From positions 1-46,942 of the forward strand of contig NW_003120861.1 of NCBI RefSeq assembly GCF_000003605.2: a stretch of DNA of 46,942 nt, in the 5' to 3' direction. The notes below the pieces were generated by a model, which did not search any database, had not been told where the DNA came from, and was given only the letters and a program-made list of their open reading frames with translations. This document shows, in pieces, positions 1-13,900 of the stretch. The position numbers were made by a program, and so were the translations under genes. Within the stretch, counting starts at the first letter, position 1; each line of letters opens with the position of its first letter. Source of the stretch: Saccoglossus kowalevskii (Eukaryota > Hemichordata > Enteropneusta > Harrimaniidae).

Positions 1-12
1 TCATCACTGACA
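1..12. other. Irregular left edge of the window
   Basis: The first 12 bases read TCATCACTGACA. CACTGACA at 5-12 fits the monomer tail but lacks one A before GG, and TCAT at 1-4 does not match the expected TTTACA. The next five monomers (13-182) match those at 36639-36808, including two private changes, so the array probably continues to the left. The misfit may be a poor contig end or a true edge. Confidence 0.6.
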
Positions 13-828
13 GGTAACCACTGACCCTCAGTTTACACACTGACAAGGTAACCACATACTCTCACTTTACACACTGACAAGGTAACCACAGACTCTCACT
101 TTACACTCTGACAAGGTAACCACAGACTCTCACTTTACACACTGACAAGGTAACCACAGACCCTCAGTTTACACACTGACAAGGTAACCACAGACCCTCA
201 CTTTACACACTGACAAGGTAACCACAGACTCTCAGTTTACACACTGACAAGGTAACCACAGACCCTCAGTTTACACACTGACAAGGTAACCACTGACCCT
301 CAGTTTACACACTGACAAGGTAACCACAGACTCTCACTTTACACACTGACAAGGTAACCACAGACTCTCACTTTACACACTGACAAGGTAACCACAGACT
401 CTCACTTTACACACTGACAAGGTAACCACAGACCCTCAGTTTACACACTGACAAGGTAACCACAGACGCTCACTTTACACACTGACAAGGTAACCACAGA
501 CTCTCAGTTTACACACTGACAAGGTAACCACAGACCCTCAGTTTACACACTGACAAGGTAACCACTGACCCTCAGTTTACACACTGACAAGGTAACCACA
601 GACTCTCAGTTTACACACTGACAAGGTAACCACAGACCCTCAGTTTACACACTGACAAGGTAACCACTGACCCTCAGTTTACACACTGACAAGGTAACCA
701 CAGACTCTCAGTTTACACACTGACAAGGTAACCACAGACGCTCACTTTACACACTGACAAGGTAACCACAGACCCTCAGTTTACACACTGACAAGGTAAC
801 CACAGACTCTCAGTTTACACACTGACAA
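13..828. repeat. Class X block (A, B, C, E, F mix)
   Basis: Twenty-four monomers of exactly 34 bp, mainly A, B, C and E with F at 455 and 727. The first five carry CATACTC (second monomer) and CACTCTG (A27T in the third), two private changes that recur together at 36639-36808. No gene or other signal. Confidence 0.8.
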
Positions 829-1712
829 GGTAACCACAGACCCTCACTTTACACACTGACAAGGTAACCACAGACTCTCACTTTACACACTGACAAGGTA
901 ACCACAGACTCTCACTTTACACACTGACAAGGTAACCACAGACCCTCAGTTTACACACTGACAAGGTAACCACAGACCCTCAGTTTACACACTGACAAGG
1001 TAACCACAGACCCTCACTTTACACACTGACAAGGTAACCACAGACTCTCACTTTACACACTGACAAGGTAACCACTGACCCTCAGTTTACACACTGACAA
1101 GGTAACCACAGACCCTCAGTTTACACACTGACAAGGTAACCACAGACCCTCAGTTTACACACTGACAAGGTAACCACAGACCCTCACTTTACACTCTGAC
1201 AAGGTAACCACAGACCCTCACTTTACACACTGACAAGGTAACCACAGACCCTCAGTTTACACACTGACAAGGTAACCACAGACCCTCACTTTACACACTG
1301 ACAAGGTAACCACAGACCCTCACTTTACACACTGACAAGGTAACCACAGACCTTCACTTTACACACTGACAAGGTAACCACAGACCCTCACTTTACACAC
1401 TGACAAGGTAACCACAGACCCTCAGTTTACACACTGACAAGGTAACCACAGACCCTCACTTTACACACGGACAAGGTAACCACAGACTCTCACTTTACAC
1501 ACTGACAAGGTAACCACTGACCCTCAGTTTACACACTGACAAGGTAACCACAGACTCTCACTTTACACACTGACAAGGTAACCACTGACCCTCAGTTTAC
1601 ACACTGACAAGGTAACCACAGACCCTCAGTTTACACACTGACAAGGTAACCACAGACCCTCACTTTACACACTGACAAGGTAACCACAGACTCTCACTTT
1701 ACACACTGACAA
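829..1712. repeat. Class Y block (D-rich, with H and CACGGAC)
   Basis: Twenty-six monomers dominated by D, A and C, without F. It holds the run D-D-A-D-D-H-D-A-D with H at 1339 and a T29G change (CACGGAC) ending the monomer at 1441, followed by C-E-C-E-A-D-C. The same order, with the same T29G, appears near 3350-3690 and in other Y blocks, so this is a recurring higher-order segment. Confidence 0.8.
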
Positions 1713-2562
1713 GGTAACCACAGACGCTCACTTTACACACTGACAAGGTAACCACAGACTCTCAGTTTACACACTGACAAGGTAACCACAGACTCTCACT
1801 TTACACACTGACAAGGTAACCACAGACCCTCAGTTTACACACTGACAAGGTAACCACAGACTCTCACTTTACACACCGACAAGGTAACCACAGACTCTCA
1901 GTTTACACACTGACAAGGTAACCACAGACTCTCAGTTTACACACTGACAAGGTAACCACAGACTCTCACTTTACACACTGACAAGGTAACCACAGACCCT
2001 CAGTTTACACACTGACAAGGTAACCACAGACGCTCACTTTACACACTGACAAGGTAACCACAGACTCTCAGTTTACACACTGACAAGGTAACCACAGACT
2101 CTCAGTTTACACACTGACAAGGTAACCACAGACTCTCACTTTACACACTGACAAGGTAACCACAGACCCTCAGTTTACACACTGACAAGGTAACCACAGA
2201 CGCTCACTTTACACACTGACAAGGTAACCACAGACTCCCACTTCACACACTGACAAGGTAACCACAGACTCTCACTTTACACACTGACAAGGTAACCACA
2301 GACCCTCAGTTTACACACTGACAAGGTAACCACAGACTCTCACTTTACACACTGACAAGGTAACCACAGACTCTCACTTTACACACTGACAAGGTAACCA
2401 CAGACCCTCAGTTTACACACTGACAAGGTAACCACAGACTCTCACTTTACACACTGACAAGGTAACCACAGACTCTCACTTTACACACTGACAAGGTAAC
2501 CACAGACTCTCACTTTACACACTGACAAGGTAACCACAGACTCTCACTTTACACACTGACAA
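1713..2562. repeat. Class X block (F-B-B-C-A rotation)
   Basis: Twenty-five monomers in which the five-monomer order F-B-B-C-A turns over more than once. A T29C change (CACCGAC) sits near 1876, a change seen again near 12660 and 15990. One Gc monomer lies at about 2223-2256. It runs into a C-rich stretch before class Z begins. Confidence 0.75.
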
Positions 2563-3209
2563 GGTAACCACAGACTCCCACTTTACACACTGACAAGGTA
2601 ACCACAGACCCTCAGTTTACACACTGACAAGGTAACCACAGACTCTCACTTTACACACTGACAAGGTAACCACAGACTCTCACTTTACACACTGACAAGG
2701 TAACCACAGACTCCCACTTTACACACTGACAAGGTAACCACAGACTCTCACTTTACACACTGACAAGGTAACCACAGACTCCCACTTTACACACTGACAA
2801 GGTAACCACAGACTCTCACTTTACACACTGACAAGGTAACCACAGACTCCCACTTTACACACTGACAAGGTAACCACAGACTCTCACTTTACACACTGAC
2901 AAGGTAACCACAGACTCCCACTTTACACACTGACAATGTAACCACAGACTCTCACTTTACACACTGACAAGGTAACCACAGACTCCCACTTTACACACTG
3001 ACAAGGTAACCACAGACTCTCACTTTACACACTGACAATGTAACCACAGACTCCCACTTTACACACTGACAAGGTAACCACAGACTCTCACTTTACACAC
3101 TGACAAGGTAACCACAGACTCTCAGTTTACACACTGACAAGGTAACCACAGACTCTCACTTTACACACTGACAATGTAACCACAGACTCCTCACTTTACA
3201 CACTGACAA
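2563..3209. repeat. Class Z block (alternating C and G)
   Basis: C (TCTCAC) and G (TCCCAC) monomers alternate in much of this block, with AATG junctions (G1T) near 2935, 3037 and 3173. The final monomer is 35 bp because of an extra C (CTCCTCAC near 3186), the first length change in the window; all 93 monomers before it are exactly 34 bp. Confidence 0.85.
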
Positions 3210-3316
3210 GGTAACCACAGACCCTCAGTTTACACACTGACAAGGTAACCACAGACCCTCACTTTACACACTGACAAAGGTAACCACAGACCCTCACTTT
3301 ACACACTGACAAGGGT
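3186..3316. other. Indel cluster 1 at the Z-to-Y junction
   Basis: Three single-base insertions lie in consecutive monomers: CTCCTCAC near 3186, ACAAAGG near 3277 and AAGGGT near 3314. Each extends a short run of one base or a dinucleotide. The monomer at 3314 also reads AGACTTTCAC. About 3.2 kb of perfectly spaced repeat precedes this patch. Confidence 0.85.
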
Positions 3317-5184
3317 AACCACAGACTTTCACTTTACACACTGACAAGGTAACCACAGACCCTCACTTTACACACTGACAAGGTAACCACAGACCCTCAG
3401 TTTACACACTGACAAGGTAACCACAGACCCTCACTTTACACACGGACAAGGTAACCACAGACTCTCACTTTACACACTGACAAGGTAACCACTGACCCTC
3501 AGTTTACACACTGACAAGGTAACCACAGACTCTCACTTTACACACTGACAAGGTAACCACTGACCCTCAGTTTACACACTGACAAGGTAACCACAGACCC
3601 TCAGTTTACACACTGACAAGGTAACCACAGACCCTCACTTTACACACTGACAAGGTAACCACAGACTCTCACTTTACACACTGACAAGGTAACCACAGAC
3701 CTTCACTTTACACACTGACAAGGTAACCACAGACCCTCACTTTACACACTGACAAGGTAACCACAGACCCTCAGTTTACACACTGACAAGGTAACCACAG
3801 ACCCTCACTTTACACACGGACAAGGTAACCACAGACTCTCACTTTACACACTGACAAGGTAACCACAGACCCTCAGTTTACACACTGACAAGGTAACCAC
3901 AGACCCTCAGTTTACACACATGACAAGGTAACCACAGACCCTCAGTTTACACACTGACAAGGTAACCACTGACCCTCAGTTTACACACTGACAAGGTAAC
4001 CACAGACCCTCACTTACACACTGGCAAGGGTAACCACAGACTCTCACTTTACACACTGACAAGGTAACCACAGACTCTCACTTTACACACTGACAAGGTA
4101 ACCACAGACTCTCACTTTACACACTGACAAGGTAACCACAGACCCTCACTTTACACACTGACAAGGTAACCACTGACCCTCAGTTTACACACTGACAAGG
4201 TAACCACAGACCCTCAGTTTACACACTGACAAGGTAACCACAGACCCTCAGATTACACACTGACAATGTAACCACAGACTCCCACTTTACACACTGACAA
4301 GGTAACCACTGACCCTCAGTTTACACACTGACAAGGTAACCACAGACCCTCACTTTACACACTGACAAGGTAACCACTGACCCTCAGTTTACACACTGAC
4401 AAGGTAACCACAGACCCTCAGTTTACACACTGACAAGGTAACCACAGACCCTCACTTTACACACTGACAAGGTAACCACAGACTCTCACTTTACACACTG
4501 ACAAGATAACCACAGACTCTCACTTTACACACTGACAAGGTAACCACAGACCCTCACTTTACACACTGACAAGGTAACCACAGACCCTCAGTTTACACAC
4601 TGACAAGGTAACCACAGACCCTCACTTTACACACTGACAAGGTAACCACAGACTCTCACTTTACACACTGACAAGGTAACCACTGACCCTCAGTTTACAC
4701 ACTGACAAGGTAACCACAGACCCTCAGTTTACACACTGACAAGGTAACCACAGACCCTCAGTTTACACACTGACAAGGTAACCACAGACCCTCAGTTTAC
4801 ACACTGACAAGGTAACCACAGACTCTCAGTTTACACACTGACAAGGTAACCACAGACCCTCACTTTACACACTGACAAGGTAACCACAGACCCTCAGTTT
4901 ACACACTGACAAGGTAACCACAGACCCTCACTTTACACACTGACAAGGTAACCACAGACTCTCACTTTACACACTGACAAGGTAACCACAGACTCTCAGT
5001 TTACACACTGACAAGGTAACCACAGACTCTCACTTTACACACTGACAAGGTAACCACAGACTCTCACTTTACACACTGACAAGGTAACCACAGACTCTCA
5101 CTTTACACACTGACAAGGTAACCACAGACTCTCACTTTACACACTGACAAGGTAACCACAGACTCTCACTTTACACACTGACAA
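3210..5184. repeat. Class Y block (D, C, A, E with H)
   Basis: Fifty-eight monomers. It includes a second H-D-A-D(CACGGAC) segment, CACACATGAC (+1) near 3919, and the 11-monomer segment at 3995-4368 marked by CTGGC (A31G). A GATAACC (G2A) junction lies near 4505. The block ends with a run of C monomers before A-F-B opens class X. Confidence 0.8.
3995..4368. repeat. CTGGC-marked 11-monomer segment, copy 1
   Basis: The order is D(A31G)-C-C-C-D-E-A-A-nG-E-D. The first monomer also reads CACTTACACACTGGCAAGGG: one T lost and one G gained, net zero. The same order led by the same A31G change recurs at 19805, 34259 and 37523. Copy 1 also has GATTACAC (T20A) in the second A. Confidence 0.85.
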
Positions 5185-5320
5185 GGTAACCACAGACCCT
5201 CAGTTTACACACTGACAAGGTAACCACAGACGCTCACTTTACACACTGACAAGGTAACCACAGACTCTCAGTTTACACACTGACAAGGTAACCACAGACC
5301 CTCAGTTTACACACTGACAA

Positions 5321-5558
5321 GGTAACCACTGACCCTCAGTTTACACACTGACAGGGTAACCACAGACTCTCAGTTTACACACTGACAAGGTAACCACAGA
5401 CGCTCACTTTACACACTGACAAGGTAACCACAGACCCTCAGTTTACACACTGACAAGGTAACCACAGACTCTCACTTTACACACTGACAAGGTAACCGCA
5501 GACCCTCAGTTTACACACTGACAAGGTAACCACAGACTCCCACTTCACACACTGACAA
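5321..5558. repeat. E-rB-F-A-C-A-Gc cassette, first of 18 copies
   Basis: A 7-monomer (238 bp) cassette. E ends ACAG so the next junction reads ACAGGG (rB), then F (GACGCTC), A, C, A and Gc (CCCACTTC). Copies start at 5321, 6511, 7768, 8312, 11340, 12088, 13006, 14230, 24467, 27459, 28105, 29227, 30213, 30961, 31539, 41161, 42113 and 42759. Several have single changes: D replaces the first A at 6511, the seventh monomer is C with T22C at 11340 and 28105, plain C at 42113. Spacing between copies varies (16 to 88 monomers within a region), so this is a dispersed module and not a fixed higher-order period. Confidence 0.85.
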
Positions 5559-5864
5559 GGTAATCACAGACTCTCACTTTACACACTGACAAGATTACCA
5601 TAGACTCTCAGTTTACACACTGACAAGGTAACCACTGACCCTCAGTTTGCACACTGACAAGGTAACCACAGACCCTCAGTTTACACACTGACAAGGTAAC
5701 CACAGACTCCCACTTTACACACTGACAAGATTACCATAGACTCTCAGTTTACACACTGACAAGGTAACCACAGACTCTCACTTTACACACTGACAAGGTA
5801 ACCACAGACTCTCACTTTACACACTGACAAGGTAACCACAGACCCTCAGTTTACACACTGACAA

Positions 5865-6476
5865 GGTAACCACAGACTCCCACTTTACACACTGACAAGG
5901 TAACCACAGACTCTCACTTTACACACTGACAAGATTACCATAGACTCTCAGTTTACACACTGACAAGGTAACCACTGACCCTCAGTTTACACACTGACAA
6001 GGTAACCACAGACCCTCAGTTTACACACTGACAAGGTAACCACTGACCCTCAGTTTACACACTGACAAGGTAACCACAGACTCCCATTTTACACACTGAC
6101 AATGTAACCACAGACTCTCAGTTTACACACTGACAAGGTAACCACAGACTCTCAGTTTACACACTGACAAGGTAACCACAGACCCTCACTTTACAAACTG
6201 ACAAGGTAACCACAGACTCTCAGTTTACACACTGACAAGATTACCATAGACTCTCAGTTTACACACTGACAAGGTAACCACTGACCCTCACTTTACACAC
6301 TGACAAGGTAACCACAGACGCTCACTTTACACACTGACAAGGTAACCACAGACTCTCACTTTACACACTGACAAGGTAACCACAGACTCTCACTTTACAC
6401 ACTGACAAGGTAACCACAGACTCTCAGTTTACACACTGACAAGATTACCATAGACTCTCAGTTTACACACTGACAA
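5865..6476. repeat. 18-monomer M/CATTTT segment, copy 1
   Basis: The order is G-C-M-E-A-E, then G with C19T (CCCATTTT, at 6081-6090), then nB-B-D-B-M-e-F-C-C-B-M. The same 18-monomer order recurs at 36027-36638 and 38985-39596, and a degenerate relative lies near 28661. CCCATTTT is a private marker of this family. Confidence 0.85.
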
Positions 6477-9433
6477 GGTAACCACAGACCCTCAGTTTAC
6501 ACACTGACAAGGTAACCACTGACCCTCAGTTTACACACTGACAGGGTAACCACAGACTCTCAGTTTACACACTGACAAGGTAACCACAGACGCTCACTTT
6601 ACACACTGACAAGGTAACCACAGACCCTCACTTTACACACTGACAAGGTAACCACAGACTCTCACTTTACACACTGACAAGGTAACCACAGACCCTCAGT
6701 TTACACACTGACAAGGTAACCACAGACCCCACTTCACACACTGACAAGGTAACCACAGACTCTCACTTTACACACTGACAAGGTAACCACAGACCCTCAG
6801 TTTACACACTGACAAGGTAACCACAGACGCTCACTTTACACACTGACAAGGTAACCACAGACTCTCAGTTTACACACTGACAAGGTAACCACTGACCCTC
6901 AGTTTACACACTGACAAGGTAACCACAGACTCTCACTTTACACACTGACAAGGTAACCACAGACCCTCAGTTTACACACTGACAAGGTAACCACTGACCC
7001 TCAGTTTACACACTGACAAGGTAACCACAGACTCTCACTTTACACACTGACAAGGTAACCACAGACCCTCAGTTTACACACTGACAAGGTAACCACTGAC
7101 CCTCACTTTACACACTGACAAGGTAACCACAGACTCTCACTTTACACACTGACAAGGTAACCACAGACCCTCACTTTACACACTGACAAGGTAACCACTC
7201 ACCCTCACTTTACACACTGACAAGGTAACCACAGACTCTCACTTTACACACTGACAAGGTAACCACAGACCCTCACTTTACACACTGACAAGGTAACCAC
7301 AGACCCTCACTTTACACACTGACAAGGTAACCACAGACTCTCACTTTACACACTGACAAGGTAACCACTGACCCTCAGTTTACACACTGACAAGGTAACC
7401 ACAGACTCTCACTTTACACACTGACAAGGTAACCACAGACTCTCACTTTACACACTGACAAGGTAACCACAGACTCTCACTTTACACACTGACAAGGTAA
7501 CCACAGACTCTCAGTTTACACACTGACAAGATTACCATAGACTCTCAGTTTACACACTGACAAGGTAACCACAGACCCTCAGTTTACACACTGACAAGGT
7601 AACCACAGACTCTCACTTTACACACTGACAAGGTAACCACAGACTCTCACTTTACACACTGACAAGGTAACCACAGACTCTCAGTTTACACACTGACAAG
7701 ATTACCATAGACTCTCAGTTTACACACTGACAAGGTAACCACAGACCCTCAGTTTACACACTGACAAGGTAACCACTGACCCTCAGTTTACACACTGACA
7801 GGGTAACCACAGACTCTCAGTTTACACACTGACAAGGTAACCACAGACGCTCACTTTACACACTGACAAGGTAACCACAGACCCTCAGTTTACACACTGA
7901 CAAGGTAACCACAGACTCTCACTTTACACACTGACAAGGTAACCACAGACCCTCAGTTTACACACTGACAAGGTAACCACAGACTCCCACTTCACACACT
8001 GACAAGGTAACCACAGACTCTCACTTTACACACTGACAAGGTAACCACAGACCCTCAGTTTACACACTGACAAGGTAACCACAGACGCTCACTTTACACA
8101 CTGACAAGGTAACCACAGACTCTCAGTTTACACACTGACAAGGTAACCACTGACCCTCAGTTTACACACTGACAAGGTAACCACAGACTCTCACTTTACA
8201 CACTGACAAGGTAACCACAGACGCTCACTTTACACACTGACAGGGTAACCACAGACTCTCAGTTTACACACTGACAAGGTAACCACAGACCCTCAGTTTA
8301 CACACTGACAAGGTAACCACTGACCCTCAGTTTACACACTGACAGGGTAACCACAGACTCTCAGTTTACACACTGACAAGGTAACCACAGACGCTCACTT
8401 TACACACTGACAAGGTAACCACAGACCCTCAGTTTACACACTGACAAGGTAACCACAGACTCTCACTTTACACACTGACAAGGTAACCACAGACCCTCAG
8501 TTTACACACTGACAAGGTAACCACAGACTCCCACTTCACACACTGACAAGGTAACCACAGACTCTCACTTTACACACTGACAAGATTACCATAGACTCTC
8601 AGTTTACACACTGACAAGGTAACCACTGACTCTCAGTTTACACACTGACAAGGTAACCACAGACCCTCAGTTTACACACTGACAAGGTAACCACAGACTC
8701 TCACTTTACACACTGACAAGATTACCATAGACTCTCAGTTTACACACTGACAAGGTAACCACAGACTCTCACTTTACACACTGACAAGGTAACCACAGAC
8801 CCTCAGTTTACACACTGACAAGGTAACCACAGACTCCCACTTCACACACTGACAAGGTAACCACAGACTCTCACTTTACACACTGACAAGGTAACCACAG
8901 ACCCTCAGTTTACACACTGACAAGGTAACCACAGACGCTCACTTTACACACTGACAAGGTAACCACAGACTCTCAGTTTACACACTGACAAGGTAACCAC
9001 TGACCCTCAGTTTACACACTGACAAGGTAACCACAGACTCTCACTTTACACACTGACAAGGTAACCACAGACCCTCAGTTTACACACTGACAAGGTAACC
9101 ACTGACCCTCAGTTTACACACTGACAAGGTAACCACAGACTCTCAGTTTACACACTGACAAGGTAACCACAGACCCTCAGTTTACACACTGACAAGGTAA
9201 CCACTGACCCTCAGTTTACACACTGACAAGGTAACCACAGACTCTCCCTTTACACACTGACAAGGTAACCACAGACTCTCACTTTACACACTGACAAGGT
9301 AACCACAGACTCTCACTTTACACACTGACAAGGTAACCACAGACCCTCAGTTTACACACTGACAAGGTAACCACAGACGCTCACTTTACACACTGACAAG
9401 GTAACCACAGACTCTCAGTTTACACACTGACAA

Positions 9434-9574
9434 GGTAACCACAGACTCCTCACTTTACACTCTGACAAGGTAACCACAGACTCCTCACTTTACACACTGA
9501 CAAAGGTAACCACAGACTCCTCAGTTTACACACTGACAAGGTAACCACAGACTCCTCACTTTACACACTGACAA
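9434..9574. other. Indel cluster 2 at the X-to-Y junction
   Basis: Five single-base insertions lie within four consecutive monomers: CTCCTCAC or CTCCTCAG near 9447, 9483, 9519 and 9553, and ACAAAGG near 9503. One monomer also has CACTCTG. It is the densest length variation in the window and lies where the A/B/F-rich pattern changes to D-rich. Confidence 0.85.
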
Positions 9575-10965
9575 GGTAACCACAGACCCTCACTTTACAC
9601 ACTGACAAGGTAACCACAGACCCTCAGTTTACACACTGACAAGGTAACCACAGACGCTCACTTTACACACTGACAAGGTAACCACAGACTCTCAGTTTAC
9701 ACACTGACAAGGTAACCACAGACCCTCACTTTACACACTGACAAGGTAACCACAGACCCTCAGTTTACACACTGACAAGGTAACCACAGACCCTCACTTT
9801 ACACACTGACAAGGTAACCACAGACCCTCACTTTACACACTGACAAGGTAACCACAGACCCTCAGTTTACACACTGACAAGGTAACCACAGACCCTCACT
9901 TTACACACTGACAAGGTAACCACAGACCCTCACTTTACACACTGACAAGGTAACCACAGACCCTCAGTTTACACACTGACAAGGTAACCACAGACCCTCA
10001 CTTTACACACTGACAAGGTAACCACAGACCCTCACTTTACACACTGACAAGGTAACCACAGACCTTCACTTTACACACTGACAAGGTAACCACAGACCCT
10101 CACTTTACACACTGACAAGGTAACCACAGACCCTCAGTTTACACACTGACAAGGTAACCACAGACCCTCACTTTACACACTGACAAGGTAACCACAGACT
10201 CTCACTTTACACACTGACAAGGTAACCACTGACCCTCAGTTTACACACTGACAAGGTAACCACAGACCCTCAGTTTACACACTGACAAGGTAACCACAGA
10301 CTCTCACTTTACACACTGACAAGGTAACCACAGACCCTCAGTTTACACACTGACAAGGTAACCACAGACCCTCACTTTACACACTGACAAGGTAACCACA
10401 GACTCTCACTTTACACACTGACAAGGTAACCACTGACCCTCACTTTACACACTGACAAGGTAACCACAGACTCTCACTTTACACACTGACAAGGTAACCA
10501 CTGACCCTCAGTTTACACACTGACAAGGTAACCACAGACCCTCAGTTTACACACTGACAAGGTAACCACAGACCCTCACTTTACACACTGACAAGGTAAC
10601 CACAGACTCTCACTTTACACACTGACAAGGTAACCACAGACTCTCACTTTACACACTGACAAGGTAACCACAGACCCTCACTTTACACACTGACAAGGTA
10701 ACCACAGACCCTCAGTTTACACACTGACAAGGTAACCACAGACCCTCACTTTACACACGGACAAGGTAACCACAGACTCTCACTTTACACACTGACAAGG
10801 TAACCACTGACCCTCAGTTTACACACTGACAAGGTAACCACAGACCCTCAGTTTACACACTGACAAGGTAACCACAGACCCTCAGTTTACACACTGACAA
10901 GGTAACCACAGACTCTCACTTTACACACTGACAGTAACACAGACCCTCAGTTTACACACTGACAA
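9575..10965. repeat. Class Y block (D-A-D-D-H-D-A-D)
   Basis: About 41 monomers dominated by D, A, C and E, with one F near 9645. An H monomer lies near 10051 in the order D-D-H-D-A-D, and T29G (CACGGAC) occurs near 10758. The block ends with a shortened junction ACAGTAACACAG near 10932 (three bases lost). Confidence 0.8.
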
Positions 10966-13900
10966 GGTAACCACAGACCCTCAGTTTACACACTGACAAT
11001 GTAACCACAGACTCCCACTTTACACACTGACAAGGTAACCACTGACCCTCAGTTTACACACTGACAAGGTAACCACAGACGCTCACTTTACACACTGACA
11101 AGGTAACCACAGACTCTCAGTTTACACACTGACAAGGTAACCACTGACCCTCAGTTTACACACTGACAAGGTAACCACAGACTCTCACTTTACACACTGA
11201 CAAGGTAACCACAGACCCTCAGTTTACACACTGACAAGGTAACCACTGACCCTCAGTTTACACACTGACAGGGTAACCACAGACTCTCAGTTTACACACT
11301 GACAAGGTAACCACAGACCCTCAGTTTACACACTGACAAGGTAACCACTGACCCTCAGTTTACACACTGACAGGGTAACCACAGACTCTCAGTTTACACA
11401 CTGACAAGGTAACCACAGACGCTCACTTTACACACTGACAAGGTAACCACAGACCCTCAGTTTACACACTGACAAGGTAACCACAGACTCTCACTTTACA
11501 CACTGACAAGGTAACCACAGACCCTCAGTTTACACACTGACAAGGTAACCACAGACTCTCACTTCACACACTGACAAGGTAACCACAGACTCTCAGTTTA
11601 CACACTGACAAGGTAACCACAGACTCTCACTTTACACACTGACAAGGTAACCACAGACTCTCAGTTTACACACTGACAAGGTAACCACAGACCCTCAGTT
11701 TACACACTGACAAGGTAACCACAGACTCTCACTTTACACACTGACAAGGTAACCACAGACTCTCAGTTTACACACTGACAAGGTAACCACAGACTCTCAC
11801 TTTACACACTGACAAGGTAACCACAGACTCTCACTTTACACACTGACAAGGTAACCACAGACCCTCAGTTTACACACTGACAAGGTAACCACAAACGCTC
11901 ACTTTACACACTGACAAGGTAACCACAGACTCTCAGTTTACACACTGACAAGGTAACCACAGACCCTCAGTTTACACACTGACAAGGTAACCACTGACCC
12001 TCAGTTTACACACTGACAGGGTAACCACAGACTCTCAGTTTACACACTGACAAGGTAACCACAGACCCTCAGTTTACACACTGACAAGGTAACCACTGAC
12101 CCTCAGTTTACACACTGACAGGGTAACCACAGACTCTCAGTTTACACACTGACAAGGTAACCACAGACGCTCACTTTACACACTGACAAGGTAACCACAG
12201 ACCCTCAGTTTACACACTGACAAGGTAACCACAGACTCTCACTTTACACACTGACAAGGTAACCACAGACCCTCAGTTTACACACTGACAAGGTAACCAC
12301 AGACTCCCACTTCACACACTGACAAGGTAACCACAGACTCTCACTTTACACACTGACAAGATTACCATAGACTCTCAGTTTACACACTGACAAGGTAACC
12401 ACTGACCCTCAGTTTACACACTGACAAGGTAACCACAGACCCTCAGTTTACACACTGACAAGGTAACCACAGACTCCCACTTTACACACTGACAAGATTA
12501 CCATAGACTCTCAGTTTACACACTGACAAGGTAACCACAGACTCTCACTTTACACACTGACAAGGTAACCACAGACTCTCACTTTACACACTGACAAGGT
12601 AACCACAGACCCTCAGTTTACACACTGACAAGGTAACCACAGACTCTCACTTTACACACCGACAAGGTAACCACAGACTCTCAGTTTACACACTGACAAG
12701 GTAACCACAGACTCTCACTTTACACACTGACAAGGTAACCACAGACTCTCACTTTACACACTGACAAGGTAACCACAGACCCTCAGTTTACACACTGACA
12801 AGGTAACCACAGACGCTCACTTTACACACTGACAAGGTAACCACAGACTCTCACTTTACACACTGACAAGGTAACCACAGACCCTCACTTTACACACTGA
12901 CAAGGTAACCACTGACCCTCAGTTTACACACTGACAGGGTAACCACAGACTCTCAGTTTACACACTGACAAGGTAACCACAGACCCTCAGTTTACACACT
13001 GACAAGGTAACCACTGACCCTCAGTTTACACACTGACAGGGTAACCACAGACTCTCAGTTTACACACTGACAAGGTAACCACAGACGCTCACTTTACACA
13101 CTGACAAGGTAACCACAGACCCTCAGTTTACACACTGACAAGGTAACCACAGACTCTCACTTTACACACTGACAAGGTAACCACAGACCCTCAGTTTACA
13201 CACTGACAAGGTAACCACAGACTCCCACTTCACACACTGACAAGGTAACCACAGACCCTCAGTTTACACACTGACAAGGTAACCACAGACGCTCACTTTA
13301 CACACTGACAAGGTAACCACAGACTCTCAGTTTACACACTGACAAGGTAACCACTGACCCTCAGTTTACACACTGACAAGGTAACCACAGACTCTCACTT
13401 TACACACTGACAAGGTAACCACAGACCCTCAGTTTACACACTGACAAGGTAACCACTGACCCTCAGTTTACACACTGACAAGGTAACCACAGACTCTCAG
13501 TTTACACACTGACAAGGTAACCACAGACTCTCACTTTACACACTGACAAGGTAACCACAGACCCTCAGTTTACACACTGACAAGGTAACCACAGACGCTC
13601 ACTTTACACACTGACAAGGTAACCACAGACTCTCAGTTTACACACTGACAAGGTAACCACAGACTCTCAGTTTACACACTGACAAGGTAACCACAGACTC
13701 TCACTTTACACACTGACAAGGTAACCACAGACCCTCAGTTTACACACTGACAAGGTAACCACTGACCCTCAGTTTACACACTGACAAGGTAACCACAGAC
13801 TCTCAGTTTACACACTGACAAGGTAACCACAGACCCTCAGTTTACACACTGACAAGGTAACCACTGACCCTCAGTTTACACACTGACAAGGTAACCACAG

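Larger units (their letters stand above)
5185..9433. repeat. Class X block with E-rB-F-A-C-A-Gc cassettes and M monomers
   Basis: About 125 monomers, all 34 bp apart from one 33-bp monomer at 6715-6747 (GACCCCACTTC, one base lost). It contains four E-rB-F cassettes (5321, 6511, 7768, 8312), numerous M monomers (for example 5593, 5729, 5933, 6239, 6443) and F with its CpG. A monomer near 7194 has the unusual TCACCCTCAC. Confidence 0.85.
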
